Shown here piece after piece: positions 35,118 to 43,674 of a stretch of DNA of 49,636 nt. This DNA comes from Mycobacterium sp. UM_CSW (GTDB taxonomy: Bacteria > Actinomycetota > Actinomycetes > Mycobacteriales > Mycobacteriaceae). The notes under the pieces are model-generated. The model was not told the origin of the DNA, ran no database searches, and worked only from the letters and a program-made list of their open reading frames with translations. The stretch is from NCBI RefSeq assembly GCF_000455205.1, contig NZ_AUWQ01000025.1:1-49636 (forward strand), read 5' to 3'. The translations under genes and the position numbers were made by a program. The first letter of the stretch is position 1. Each line of letters starts with the position of its first letter.

Positions 35118-36284
35118 CTAGGCGAGCGCTTGTTCGAGGTCGGCCAACAGGTCGGCCTCGTCCTCGATGCCGACCGAAAGCCGCACCAGGTCGTCGGGGA
35201 CTTCGAGTTGCGAGCCGGCCGTCGACGCGTGCGTCATGGCGCTCGGCAGCTCGATCAGCGACTCGACGCCGCCGAGCGACTCGGCCAGGATGAACACCTC
35301 GGTTCGGGCGCACAGCTGCTCGGCGGCCTGCCGGCCCCCGCGCATGCGAACCGAGACCATGCCGCCGAAGTCGCGCATCTGGCGCGCGGCGACTTCATGG
35401 CCGGGATGCCCGGGCAGACCCGGATACAGCACCGCGCTCACCGAGGGATGCCCGGCGAGGAATTCGGCTACCGCGCAAGCGTTTTCGCTGTGCCGCTGCA
35501 TCCGCAGCGCCAGGGTCTTCAGGCCGCGCATGGTCAGGTAGGCGTCGAACGGGCCCGGCACCGCGCCCGCCCCGTTCTGCAGGAAGGCGAACGCGTCGTC
35601 CAACTCCTGGTCGTTGGTGATCAGCGCCCCACCCACCACGTCAGAGTGGCCGCCGATGTATTTGGTGGTCGAGTGCAGCACCACGTCGGCGCCCAGCGTC
35701 AGCGGCTGCTGCAGCGCCGGCGACGCAAAAGTGTTGTCCACCAACAGCTTCGCGGAGTTTTGTTTGCCCAGCTCCGCGATCGCGGCGATGTCGGCGATGG
35801 TCAGCAACGGGTTGGTCGGTGTTTCCACCCAGATCAGCCGGGTGTGCGGGGTGATCGCGCCCGCGACGGCGTCCAGGTCGGAAAGCGCCACCGGCGTGTA
35901 CGAGACGTCCCACTTGGTGAACACCTTGTCGATCAACCGGAAGGTGCCGCCATAGGCGTCGTTGGGGATGACGAGGTGGTCGCCGGGCCGCAGCATCGCC
36001 CGCAGGGCGCAGTCGCCGGCCGCCATCCCGGACCCGAACGCGCGCGCGAAGGCGCCCTCCTCGACGGCCGCGAGCGAGGCCTCCAGCGCATCCCGGGTCG
36101 GGTTGCCGGTGCGCGCGTAGTCGAATCCGCCGCGCAGGCCGCCAACGCCGTCCTGGGCGAACGTGCTGCTGGCGTAGATCGGGGCGTTCACCGCCCCGGT
36201 CGCCGGATCCGGCCGGTACCCGGCATGGATGGCCTTGGTGGCCAATCCCTTGAACTTGTGGTCTGCGCTATGGTCCTCGCTCAT
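35118..36284 (-). CDS. metB: cystathionine gamma-synthase
   Basis: This 388-residue fold-type I PLP enzyme joins an activated homoserine with cysteine to give cystathionine for methionine synthesis. Motifs: APIYASSTFAQDG, YARTGNPTRDALE, LVIPNDAYGGTFRL, WVETPTNPLL, LVDNTFASP and VLHSTTKYIGGHSDVVGG with the PLP Lys. The C-terminal SLGGVESLIELPSAMTHAS is the family signature. It is the ortholog of Rv1079. The ATG at 36284 has TAGGCT 8 nt upstream. With cbs nearby, it builds the two-way cysteine-methionine link. Confidence 0.95.
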   Translation of the reverse strand: MSEDHSADHKFKGLATKAIHAGYRPDPATGAVNAPIYASSTFAQDGVGGLRGGFDYARTGNPTRDALEASLAAVEEGAFARAFGSGMAAGDCALRAMLRPGDHLVIPNDAYGGTFRLIDKVFTKWDVSYTPVALSDLDAVAGAITPHTRLIWVETPTNPLLTIADIAAIAELGKQNSAKLLVDNTFASPALQQPLTLGADVVLHSTTKYIGGHSDVVGGALITNDQELDDAFAFLQNGAGAVPGPFDAYLTMRGLKTLALRMQRHSENACAVAEFLAGHPSVSAVLYPGLPGHPGHEVAARQMRDFGGMVSVRMRGGRQAAEQLCARTEVFILAESLGGVESLIELPSAMTHASTAGSQLEVPDDLVRLSVGIEDEADLLADLEQALA

Positions 36285-36382
36285 CGACGCTCAGCCTAGT
36301 GACAGCCCCGATCGGGCATGAAAATCGGTGGCGAGGGTACTCGTCGTCGTCCCCATGCGATGACCAGCCAGGGAGAACCACC

Positions 36383-36823
36383 ATGCCCGACGACGGCGCC
36401 ACCCGGACCGAACTGTCCCTTTTCGATCGCTGCGCGACCTATACGGGCGAATGGGTTTCCAGGCCTTCGTTTTTCGCGATCTGCGTGCTGGTGGTGGTCG
36501 CGTGGATACCCACCATTTGGGCGCTGCCCACGGTCGATACCTGGCAACTGGTCATCAACACCGTCACCAACATCATCACGTTCCTGCTCGTCGCGTTGCT
36601 GCAAAACACCCAGTCGCGCAGCAATCGCGCGATGCAGCACAAGCTCAACGCGATCGCCGACGCACTGCAATACCTGACGGGTGAACTGGACGGGCAGCCA
36701 CCACGCCTTCAGCGGCACCGCGCCGCGTTGGGCGACGCGGTCGGCTCGGAAATATGGATGGGCTCCCGGTCTGACCTGGGGCGGCTCAGCCCTCTTCGAT
36801 CGGCAGGCACACGGTCGTCATGA
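36383..36823 (+). CDS. low-affinity iron permease-like membrane protein
   Basis: This 146-residue protein starts at ATG 36383, with GGGAGA upstream. Two membrane helices are visible: PSFFAICVLVVVAWIPTIWAL and LVINTVTNIITFLLVALLQNTQSRSNRAMQHKLNAIADAL. The latter stretch is the low-affinity iron permease (FTH/small permease) signature. The family name comes from weak similarity to fungal Fet4; transport by the bacterial forms is unproven. Its last about 38 bp overlap the 3' end of the convergent RDD gene, so the C-terminus may be variable. Confidence 0.75.
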   Translation: MPDDGATRTELSLFDRCATYTGEWVSRPSFFAICVLVVVAWIPTIWALPTVDTWQLVINTVTNIITFLLVALLQNTQSRSNRAMQHKLNAIADALQYLTGELDGQPPRLQRHRAALGDAVGSEIWMGSRSDLGRLSPLRSAGTRSS

Positions 36824-37439
36824 TCTTGTCCGCCAAGGTTTGCCGCTTGGCGTCCCACAGCGGGAACAGGTAGCCGAGGCCACAGATGAGCGAGTCAACG
36901 AAGTGCGCGATCTGGCGCACCACCGACATCCCGAAACCGATCGGCTGGCCGGTGACCTCGCTGACCACCTTGAACTTCATCACCGACTTGCCGATGCTCG
37001 AGCCGGTGACGCCCTGGCGGTAGCCGTAGTCCCAGACCAGGTAGGCCACCGCGGCCAGCCACGTCAACCAGAACGCCATCGTGCCGATGCCGCTGGGCTG
37101 GTTGACGCAGTACTGATTGACGCTGTACTGCGTGATGTCGCTGACGCACGACTGTTGCGTCGTGAGGGCCTGAATGAGCGCGCCGATGCCGACCAGGATG
37201 CCGGCCGGGATGTTGTCGATGAGATACGCCAGCACCCGGGTGACCCACGGGGTGTAGGACTCCGTCGGCAGGGCGCGGATCGCCGGACCGGGCGGGGGCG
37301 GCGCGTATCCGCCCGACGACGGGGGAGGCGGCGGGTAGGAACCGCCGGACGGGGGCGGCGGAGGGGGCGGAGAGGCTTGTTGGCCACCGGCCCCAGGGGG
37401 CGGCGGGTAGGACTCGCCGGGCGACGGTTGATCGGACAT
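36786..37439 (-). CDS. pra: RDD-family proline-rich antigen-type membrane protein
   Basis: This 217-residue protein starts at ATG 37439 (MSDQPSPGESYPPPPG) with GGAGG 7 nt upstream. The first about 55 residues are PPPP/GGY repeats. The RDD domain follows: TPWVTRVLAYLIDNIPAGILVGIGALI with the Arg-Asp pattern, FWLTWLAAVAYLVWDYGYRQGVTGSSIGKSVMKFKVV and FVDSLICGLGYLFPLWDAKRQTLADKIM. It corresponds to Rv1078 (Pra), a cell-surface antigen type. Transport or stress roles are suggested for RDD proteins but not shown here. It lies upstream of convergent sequence only. Confidence 0.88.
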   Translation of the reverse strand: MSDQPSPGESYPPPPGAGGQQASPPPPPPPSGGSYPPPPPSSGGYAPPPPGPAIRALPTESYTPWVTRVLAYLIDNIPAGILVGIGALIQALTTQQSCVSDITQYSVNQYCVNQPSGIGTMAFWLTWLAAVAYLVWDYGYRQGVTGSSIGKSVMKFKVVSEVTGQPIGFGMSVVRQIAHFVDSLICGLGYLFPLWDAKRQTLADKIMTTVCLPIEEG

Positions 37440-37520
37440 GGGCAACCCTCCACTGCGTTAGCTGAACCAGGCCGAATTACAGTACCTCGGGCCGGCTTGG
37501 CTAAGCGGTTTTAAGCGGCC

Positions 37521-38927
37521 CTAACGCCGGCCCGTGGATCCGCGGGGCCCCTCCGACAGGAATCCCAACAGGTCGTACCGGGTGATCACCCCGACGGGTT
37601 TGCCCTTCTCCACCACCATCAGCGCGTCCCAGTCGCGCAGGGCCTTGCCCGCAGCGCTGACCAGCTCACCGGCGCCGATCATCGGCAGCGGCGGGCTCAT
37701 GTGCTGCGCGACGGCGTCGGCCAGCTTGGCCCGGCCCTCGAAGACGGCGGACAGCAGTTCGCGCTCGGAAACGCTGCCCGCGACCTCGCCGGCCATCACC
37801 GGCGGCTCGGCGCCGACTACGGGCATCTGCGACACCCCGTACTCGCGCAGGATGCCGATGGCGTCGCGCACCGTCTCGGACGGATGGGTGTGCACCAGGT
37901 CGGGCAGCTCGCCGGACTTGCGGCGCAGCACGTCGCCGACGCTGAATTCCTCGGTCGACCCGTCGAGGCGCGCGCGCAAGAACCCGTACGACGACATCCA
38001 CGCGTCGTTGAAGATCTTCGCCATGTAGCCTCGCCCGCCGTCGGGCAACAGGACCACGACCAGCGCGTCGGGTCCGGCCTCCTCGGCCACCTTGAGCGCG
38101 GCGACCACCGCCATCCCGCACGACCCGCCGACCAGCATCGCCTCCTCGCGGGCCAGCCGCCGGGTCATGTTGAACGAGTCGGAGTCCGACACCGCGATGA
38201 TCTGGTCGGGAACGGTGCGGTCGTAGGCGTCCGGCCAGAAGTCCTCGCCGACGCCCTCGACCAGGTAGGGCCGACCGCTACCGCCCGAGTACACCGAGCC
38301 TTCCGGATCGGCTCCGATGATTTTGACGCGGCCGCCGGACACCTCCTTGAGGTAGCGGCCGGCGCCGGTGATCGTCCCGCCGGTGCCGATGCCGGCCACG
38401 AAATGGGTGATCTTGCCGTCGGTGTCGGCCCAGATCTCCGGGCCGGTGGTGGCGTAGTGGCTGGCCGGTCCCTCCGGGTTGGCGTACTGGTCGGGCTTCC
38501 AGGCCCCCTCGATTTCCCGGGTCAGCCGGTCCGAGACGCTGTAGTAGCTGTCCGGGTGGTCGGGCGGCACCGCCGTCGGGCACACGACCACCTCGGCGCC
38601 GTAGGCGAGCAGCACGTTGCGCTTGTCCTCGCCGACCTTGTCGGGGCAGACGAACACACACTTGTACCCGCGCCGCTGGGCCACCAAAGCCAGGCCGACG
38701 CCGGTATTGCCCGACGTGGGTTCGACGATGGTGCCCCCGGGCTTGAGCTGCCCGCTGGCCTCGGCGGCGTCGATCATCTTCACCGCGATCCGGTCCTTCG
38801 AGCTGCCGCCGGGATTGAGGTATTCGACCTTGGCCGCCACGGTGCCGGCGCCGTCGGGAATGACGGAGTTCAGCCGCACCAGCGGCGTTCCCCCGATGAG
38901 GTCACTGATGTGCTGCGCGATCCGCAT
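37521..38927 (-). CDS. cbs: cystathionine beta-synthase
   Basis: This 468-residue enzyme condenses serine (or O-acetylserine) with homocysteine. PLP Lys44 lies in YLNPGGSSKDRIAVK; the PLP phosphate loop GIGTGGTITGAG and the substrate loop PTSGNTGVG are present. Two C-terminal CBS domains (about 330-460: VHTHPSETVRDAIGILREYGVSQMPVV and MVVEKGKPVGVITRYDLLGFL) suggest nucleotide or SAM-type regulation. It is the ortholog of Rv1077. Its upstream region is occupied by the 57-bp tandem repeat that also carries the lipU stop codon. Confidence 0.96.
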   Translation of the reverse strand: MRIAQHISDLIGGTPLVRLNSVIPDGAGTVAAKVEYLNPGGSSKDRIAVKMIDAAEASGQLKPGGTIVEPTSGNTGVGLALVAQRRGYKCVFVCPDKVGEDKRNVLLAYGAEVVVCPTAVPPDHPDSYYSVSDRLTREIEGAWKPDQYANPEGPASHYATTGPEIWADTDGKITHFVAGIGTGGTITGAGRYLKEVSGGRVKIIGADPEGSVYSGGSGRPYLVEGVGEDFWPDAYDRTVPDQIIAVSDSDSFNMTRRLAREEAMLVGGSCGMAVVAALKVAEEAGPDALVVVLLPDGGRGYMAKIFNDAWMSSYGFLRARLDGSTEEFSVGDVLRRKSGELPDLVHTHPSETVRDAIGILREYGVSQMPVVGAEPPVMAGEVAGSVSERELLSAVFEGRAKLADAVAQHMSPPLPMIGAGELVSAAGKALRDWDALMVVEKGKPVGVITRYDLLGFLSEGPRGSTGRR

Positions 38928-38965
38928 GCGTTCATCGTCTCAGGCGCTTTCGCGCGGCGCACACT

Positions 38966-39085
38966 CGCTAGGTCCGATTGCGCGACTCCTTACTCGCGCC
39001 GTGCCGGCGCTCGCCGTCGTCGCGCTAGGTCCGATTGCGCGACTCCTTACTCGCGCCGTGCCGGCGCTCGCCGTCGTCGCGCTAG
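38966..39085. repeat. 57-bp tandem repeat, two copies plus a 6-bp partial
   Basis: Copies at 38966-39022 and 39023-39079 are identical by reading; CGCTAG at 39080-39085 begins a third. Each unit has a GCGCGA...TCGCGC inverted repeat and a CTAG. The final CTAG supplies the lipU TAG stop (39084-39082). The array fills most of the lipU-cbs gap, so it lies in the cbs promoter/leader region, and copy number may vary between strains. Confidence 0.9.
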
Positions 39086-40161
39086 CCGGTGGCCTCGCGG
39101 ATGTAGTCGCCGATCTGGCGCAGCGAACGGATCGCCTCCGGAACCAGCGGCGCGGCCAGCTGGAAGTCGTGGACCTGGCCGGGCCAGACCCGCACCTCGG
39201 CCGGCACCCCGACCGCCGCCAACCGCGAGGCCGCCAACTGCGCGTCATGCAGCAACACCTCGGATCCGGAAACGTGGATGAGCGTCCGCGGCAGGCCGGG
39301 CTTGATGTGCTCCAGGGGCTCGTAGATTTCTTCGGGTTTGCCGTCGACGATGTTCTTTTCGGCCGCGCTAGCAACCAATGCGACGAGCGCGTCAAACGCG
39401 TTCGCGGAGAACATCGCGTCGCTCTTGATGTTGGGGTGCGCCTGCTTGCATTCCTTTGCTAGCTGCAGCAGTGGCGAGATCGCCACGAGCGCCGCGGGCA
39501 TCTCGGACTCGCCGTACCCTTCCTCCTGCAGGCGTTGCGCCAGGGCCAGCGCGAGGTACCCGCCCGCCGAGTCGCCGGCGAGCACGATCTGGTCCGGCTC
39601 GTAGCCACGCTCGCGCAACCATTGGTACGCGTCGTGGCAGTCATTGAGGGCCATGCCGATCGAGTGCTTGGGCAACAGCCGGTAGTTGACGACCAGCACC
39701 GGCGAGTCAGCAAACTTCGACAGCGTCTCGACCAGCCGCCCGTGCGAGTTTGCTCCACAGGTCAGAAACGCGCCGCCGTGCAGGTAGACGATCACCCGGC
39801 GGGTGCCGTCCGCGGGCAGCACTCCGGGGGCCCGCACCAGCTGCGCGGAAGCATTGGGCAAGTTCACCGTCTCGCGGACGGTGGCGGAGACCGGGAGCAG
39901 GACCCGGGCCGCGACGTCGATGAGACCCCACGGCCACGGCAGGTTGGGAACGTGGCTGCCGACGGACAAGACCGGCCGGATGGTGAGTCGGGAGGCGAGG
40001 TTAGCTACCCGCGCAGCAACGCTGGGACCGGACTCGAGTACCTCGACCGGTGCGCCGTCGCTGATGGCAAATCTGCGAGCCTCAACTCTACGTCGCTTGA
40101 GAACCTCATGTGGCCGAACGGTATTCCGGGGGGAACCGGATACCTTGCTAGGTGCGGTCAT
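39082..40161 (-). CDS. lipU: lipase/esterase of the hormone-sensitive-lipase family (LipU-like)
   Basis: This 359-residue alpha/beta hydrolase has the HSL oxyanion motif VIVYLHGGAFLTCG and the nucleophile GDSAGG (in QIVLAGDSAGGYLALALAQRL). The acidic and His residues are HVSGSEVLLHD and VRVWPGQVHDFQL. The N-terminus (MTAPSKVSGSPRNTVRPHEVL) is longer than the recalled Rv1076 (LipU, about 297 aa), but GTAGGAAG upstream of ATG 40161 supports this start. It acts on short/medium acyl esters. Its stop codon lies in the tandem repeat. Confidence 0.88.
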   Translation of the reverse strand: MTAPSKVSGSPRNTVRPHEVLKRRRVEARRFAISDGAPVEVLESGPSVAARVANLASRLTIRPVLSVGSHVPNLPWPWGLIDVAARVLLPVSATVRETVNLPNASAQLVRAPGVLPADGTRRVIVYLHGGAFLTCGANSHGRLVETLSKFADSPVLVVNYRLLPKHSIGMALNDCHDAYQWLRERGYEPDQIVLAGDSAGGYLALALAQRLQEEGYGESEMPAALVAISPLLQLAKECKQAHPNIKSDAMFSANAFDALVALVASAAEKNIVDGKPEEIYEPLEHIKPGLPRTLIHVSGSEVLLHDAQLAASRLAAVGVPAEVRVWPGQVHDFQLAAPLVPEAIRSLRQIGDYIREATG

Positions 40162-40328
40162 GCTCAACACTTCCTACGCCCTTGTAGTCCGATACAGCAT
40201 GTGACGAGGCAGCCAAGCGTCCGGTTCAGCCCACTCTCCAGGGCGTTCAGCCAACCCTTGAAACTTAGCTTGACAGCCTTTGCTGAGTAGAACGTTTGAA
40301 GAATCTGATTCGATACCACATTTGATTC

Positions 40329-40346
40329 ACAACGTGACCACATTGT
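40329..40346. promoter_or_regulatory. 18-bp dyad between divergent lipU and SGNH esterase genes
   Basis: ACAACGTGACCACATTGT fits ACAA-N-GTG-NN-CAC-N-TTGT, 14 of 18 positions symmetric. It lies 35 bp upstream of the TAAACT -10 box of the SGNH gene and 168 bp from lipU. A dimeric regulator, possibly shared by both genes, is inferred. Confidence 0.5.
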
Positions 40347-40380
40347 TCATAAGCCGCCCGCGCAAACCCTTGAGCCGAAC

Positions 40381-40393
40381 TAAACTGGCCGTG
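40381..40393 (+). promoter_or_regulatory. SGNH-esterase promoter -10, leaderless GTG
   Basis: TAAACT (40381-40386), 6-nt spacer, then GTG 40393. This is a strong match to the mycobacterial -10 and to leaderless spacing. Confidence 0.55.
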
Positions 40394-41370
40394 TGACCAT
40401 CCGGGTGCCGCGTCGTTCGACGATCGCCCTGGCCACAGCCGGCGCGCTCGCCTCGACGGGGACTGCCTATCTCGGCGCACGCAACCTGCTGGTTGGCCAG
40501 GCGGCGCACACGCGCACCGTCATTCCGAAGGCCTGGGACATCCCGCCGCGTGCCGACGGCGTGTACACCCCCGGCGGCGGGCCGGTGCAGCGGTGGCAGC
40601 GCGGCATGACCGCCGACGTGCACCTGATGATCTTCGGCGACTCGACGGCCACCGGATACGGCTGCATGAGCGCCGAGGAAGTGCCCGGCGTGCTGATCGC
40701 CCGCGGGCTGGCCGAGCGGGCAGGCAAGGTCGTCCGGCTGAGCACCAAGGCCATCGTCGGCGCCACGTCGAAGGGTGTCGCCGGTCAGGTCGACGCGATG
40801 TTCGTGGCCGGCCCGCCGCCGGACGTGGCGGTGATGATGCTGGGGGCCAACGACGTCACGGCCCTCAACGGCATCAGCCAGTCGGCGCAACGGCTGGCCA
40901 TGACCGTGCGCAAGCTGCGCTCCCGCGGCGCGGTGGTGATCGTCGGCACCTGCCCCGATCTCGGTGTCATCAGCGCGATCCCGCAGCCGCTTCGCTCGCT
41001 GGCGCACGCGCGGACGTCGCAGCTCGCCCGCGCCCAGACCGCCGCGGTCCGGGGGGCGGGCGGCGTGCCGGTCCCGATGGCGCAGCTGTTGGCACCCCAA
41101 TTCCGGACCGCGCCCGAGCAGATGTTCTCCGCCGACGGCTTCCACCCCTCGCCGACCGCGTACGCGCTGGCCGCCGAGGCGCTGCTGGAGGCGGTGTGCG
41201 ACGCGCTGGGCATCGAGGTCGAAAGCCCGACGCCGGAGGTTTCGGTCCCCGCTCCCGCATCGAGGCTCGACGATTCTCCCGCGCGGTTGACCCTCGTGAC
41301 GCGGCTGTGGCGGCGCCCGACCGCCGCGTCCCCCGCCCCGTCTGATTCCCAGCCGGTCGGCACCGACTAG
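40393..41370 (+). CDS. exported SGNH/GDSL esterase (Rv1075c-like)
   Basis: This 325-residue protein has an N-terminal signal/anchor helix (TIALATAGALASTGTAYLGARN). SGNH blocks are visible: block I LMIFGDSTATGYG with the Ser, block III MMLGANDVTALNG, and the Asp-x-x-His pair in MFSADGFHPSPTAYALAAEAL. It should hydrolyse short acyl esters at the cell surface. The Rv1075c ortholog is described as a GDSL esterase. The C-terminal 60 residues are low-complexity. It is transcribed away from lipU. Confidence 0.93.
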   Translation: MTIRVPRRSTIALATAGALASTGTAYLGARNLLVGQAAHTRTVIPKAWDIPPRADGVYTPGGGPVQRWQRGMTADVHLMIFGDSTATGYGCMSAEEVPGVLIARGLAERAGKVVRLSTKAIVGATSKGVAGQVDAMFVAGPPPDVAVMMLGANDVTALNGISQSAQRLAMTVRKLRSRGAVVIVGTCPDLGVISAIPQPLRSLAHARTSQLARAQTAAVRGAGGVPVPMAQLLAPQFRTAPEQMFSADGFHPSPTAYALAAEALLEAVCDALGIEVESPTPEVSVPAPASRLDDSPARLTLVTRLWRRPTAASPAPSDSQPVGTD

Positions 41371-41381
41371 ATTTGTTCTAG
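41367..41381. promoter_or_regulatory. CTAGA/TCTAG dyad before fadA3
   Basis: CTAGATTTGTTCTAG is a 5+5 dyad 65 bp before the fadA3 ATG, covering the upstream stop. The right half TGTTCTA equals a KstR half-site, but the left half breaks the AAC core, so I do not call it KstR. Confidence 0.35.
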
Positions 41382-41445
41382 CCCGTCGGGGTGACAAAAC
41401 ACCCGCTTGGGAAGCGAGCCCGCGTCCGCTGGAAGGGAACAAACC

Positions 41446-42663
41446 ATGCCTGAAGCCGTCATCGTCTCAGCCGTCCGCTCGCCGATCGGCCGCGCCATGA
41501 AGGGATCGCTGGTGTCCATGCGGCCCGACGACCTGGCCGCCCAGATGGTGCGCGCCGCGCTGGACAAGGTGCCCGCGCTCAACCCGCACCAGATCGACGA
41601 CCTCATCCTGGGCTGCGGCCTGCCGGGCGGCGAATCCGGCTTCAACATGGCGCGCGTCGTCGCCGTCGAGCTGGGCTACGACTTCCTGCCGGGCACCACG
41701 GTCAACCGGTACTGCTCGTCGTCGCTGCAGACCACCCGGATGGCGTTCCACGCGATCAAGGCGGGCGAGGGCGACGCGTTCATCTCCGCGGGTGTGGAGA
41801 CCGTGTCCCGATTCGGCAAGGGCAACTCCGACTCATGGCCCGACACCAAGAACCCGCTGTTCGACGAGGCCCAGGAGCGTTCGGCCGCCGCGGCTCAGGG
41901 CGCCGACGAGTGGCACGACCCCCGCGCCGACGGGAACCTGCCCGACGTCTACATCGCGATGGGCCAGACCGCCGAAAACGTCGCCATCCTCACCGGCATC
42001 AGCCGCGAGGAGCAGGACCGCTGGGGGGTGCGCAGCCAGAACCGCGCCGAGGAGGCCATCAAGAGCGGCTTCTTCGAGCGCGAGATCACCCCGGTGACCC
42101 TGCCCGACGGCACCACCGTCACTACCGACGACGGCCCGCGCCCGGGCACCACCTACGAGAAGGTCAGCGAGCTCAAGCCGGTGTTCCGGCCCAACGGCAC
42201 CGTCACAGCGGGCAACGCGTGTCCGCTGAACGACGGCGCGGCCGCGCTGATCATCACCAGCGACACGAAGGCCAAGGAACTGGGTCTGACGCCGCTGGCC
42301 CGCATCGTGTCCACCGGGGTCAGCGGCCTGTCGCCGGAGATCATGGGCCTGGGCCCGATCGAGGCGTCCAAGAAGGCGTTGGCCAGGGCGGGCATGTCGA
42401 TCGGCGACATCGACCTGTACGAGATCAACGAGGCCTTCGCGGTGCAGGTGCTGGGTTCGGCGCGCGAGCTGGGCATGGACGAGGACAAGCTGAACGTGTC
42501 CGGCGGGGCGATCGCCCTGGGCCACCCGTTCGGCATGACCGGCGCGCGCATCGCCACCACGCTGCTCAACAACCTGCAGACGCACGACAAGACGCTGGGC
42601 CTGGAAACCATGTGTGTCGGCGGCGGCCAGGGCATGGCGATGGTGATCGAGCGGCTCAGCTAG
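41446..42663 (+). CDS. fadA3: acetyl-CoA acyltransferase (thiolase) FadA3
   Basis: This 405-residue thiolase has nucleophilic Cys90 in TTVNRYCSSSLQTT, the GGAIALGHPFGMTGAR segment with the His, and a second Cys in LETMCVGGGQGMAMVIE. It cleaves 3-ketoacyl-CoA in beta-oxidation. ATG 41446 is preceded by GGAAGGGAAC and matches the recalled Rv1074c length. It is convergent with the sigma-factor operon, separated by about 117 bp containing a GTGTGA-type near-repeat and a stem (42744-42769). Confidence 0.95.
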   Translation: MPEAVIVSAVRSPIGRAMKGSLVSMRPDDLAAQMVRAALDKVPALNPHQIDDLILGCGLPGGESGFNMARVVAVELGYDFLPGTTVNRYCSSSLQTTRMAFHAIKAGEGDAFISAGVETVSRFGKGNSDSWPDTKNPLFDEAQERSAAAAQGADEWHDPRADGNLPDVYIAMGQTAENVAILTGISREEQDRWGVRSQNRAEEAIKSGFFEREITPVTLPDGTTVTTDDGPRPGTTYEKVSELKPVFRPNGTVTAGNACPLNDGAAALIITSDTKAKELGLTPLARIVSTGVSGLSPEIMGLGPIEASKKALARAGMSIGDIDLYEINEAFAVQVLGSARELGMDEDKLNVSGGAIALGHPFGMTGARIATTLLNNLQTHDKTLGLETMCVGGGQGMAMVIERLS

Positions 42664-42743
42664 CCGCGCCGCGCGACTGCGTGTGAATCCTGGGCTTTGC
42701 GTGTGAGTCGTGGGCGGCGACACGCCGAGCGGCTGCGCCGTCA

Positions 42744-42769
42744 GTGCGCACTCAAAACCGTGAGCGCAC
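42744..42769. terminator. imperfect stem-loop between convergent fadA3 and sigma gene
   Basis: GTGCG..CTC pairs with GAG..CGCAC around an AAAACCGT loop. Upstream (42679-42716) two near-copies of GCGTGTGAnTCnTGGGC occur in tandem. It may terminate either gene; no clear T-run is present on the fadA3 strand. Confidence 0.35.
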
Positions 42770-42780
42770 AACCAAAAACG

Positions 42781-43674
42781 TTAGCCGCGCCGAACCCCGT
42801 CGGCGACGGCGCGCAGCTTGTCCGGGTTGGCCACGTTCTGAATGGTGACGATGCGCCCGTCCGCGTCGAGTTCGACTGTGAGCGTGGCGATCACGCGGCC
42901 TGAAGCCGAGAAGACAATGCCCGGTCCGCCGTTGATGTCCACGACTTCGGCTGTCATATCCGCGATTTCGACGCCTTCGTACGGGCGCTTGGTAACACCG
43001 GCGAGCCATGCCGCGACCTTGGCCATGCCCTCGACCGGGCGCAGCGCCTGGCGCACCTTTCCGCCGCCGTCCGTCCACAGCGTGACGTCGGGGGCGAGCA
43101 GCTGCATGAGGTCGTTGATGTCCCCGCCGGTCGCCGCGGAAAAGAAGCGTTCGGTGACCGCGCGCTTCTTGCCGCGGTCGGCCTCGAACCGGGGCCGGCG
43201 CGCCTGCACGTGATTGCGGGCGCGGTGGCCCGCCTGGCGCACCGCGGCCTCCGAACGCTCGACGGCCGAAGCGATTTCGGCGTAGCTGAAGTCGAACACC
43301 TCCTTGAGGACGAACACCGCGCGCTCCAAGGGGCTCAGCGTCTCGAGCACGACCAGCATCGCCATCGACACCGATTCGGCGGCCGCGACGTCCTCGGCCG
43401 TGTCTTCGCTCGTGAGGATCGGCTCGGGCAGCCACGGCCCCACGTAGGTCTCCCGCTGGCGCCGCGTCGAGCGCAGCCGTTGAATCGACAGATTCGACAC
43501 GATGCGCGATAGGTAGGCCTTGGGGTCGGCGACCTGACCCCGATCGGCCGCCGACCACTTCAGCCACGCATCCTGGACCACGTCTTCGGCGTCGGCCGCC
43601 GAGCCCAGGATGCGATAGGCGATGGCGAACAACAGTTTCCGGTGTTCGACGAACGCGTGCTCGTCGGCGCTCAT
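42781..43674 (-). CDS. ECF41-type sigma factor with SnoaL C-terminal domain (SigJ-like)
   Basis: This 297-residue ECF sigma has region 2 at about residues 8-75 (EHRKLLFAIAYRILGSAADAEDVVQDAWLKW) and region 4 at about 105-160 (LSPLERAVFVLKEVFDFSYAEIASAVERSEAAVRQAGHRARNHV). The ECF41 linker motif WLPEP is at 81-85. A fused NTF2/SnoaL domain with TDGGGK (ECF41 DGGGR-like, 202-206) regulates activity in cis instead of an anti-sigma factor. Its ATG overlaps the oxidoreductase stop by 4 bp (ATGA), so it is the second gene of an operon. Confidence 0.93.
   Translation of the reverse strand: MSADEHAFVEHRKLLFAIAYRILGSAADAEDVVQDAWLKWSAADRGQVADPKAYLSRIVSNLSIQRLRSTRRQRETYVGPWLPEPILTSEDTAEDVAAAESVSMAMLVVLETLSPLERAVFVLKEVFDFSYAEIASAVERSEAAVRQAGHRARNHVQARRPRFEADRGKKRAVTERFFSAATGGDINDLMQLLAPDVTLWTDGGGKVRQALRPVEGMAKVAAWLAGVTKRPYEGVEIADMTAEVVDINGGPGIVFSASGRVIATLTVELDADGRIVTIQNVANPDKLRAVADGVRRG

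Noticed and set aside
40289-40302. TAGAACGTTTGA resembling a KstR site in the lipU upstream gap
   Set aside because: The two half-sites have no 2-bp spacer, so the consensus AACNNGTT is not met.
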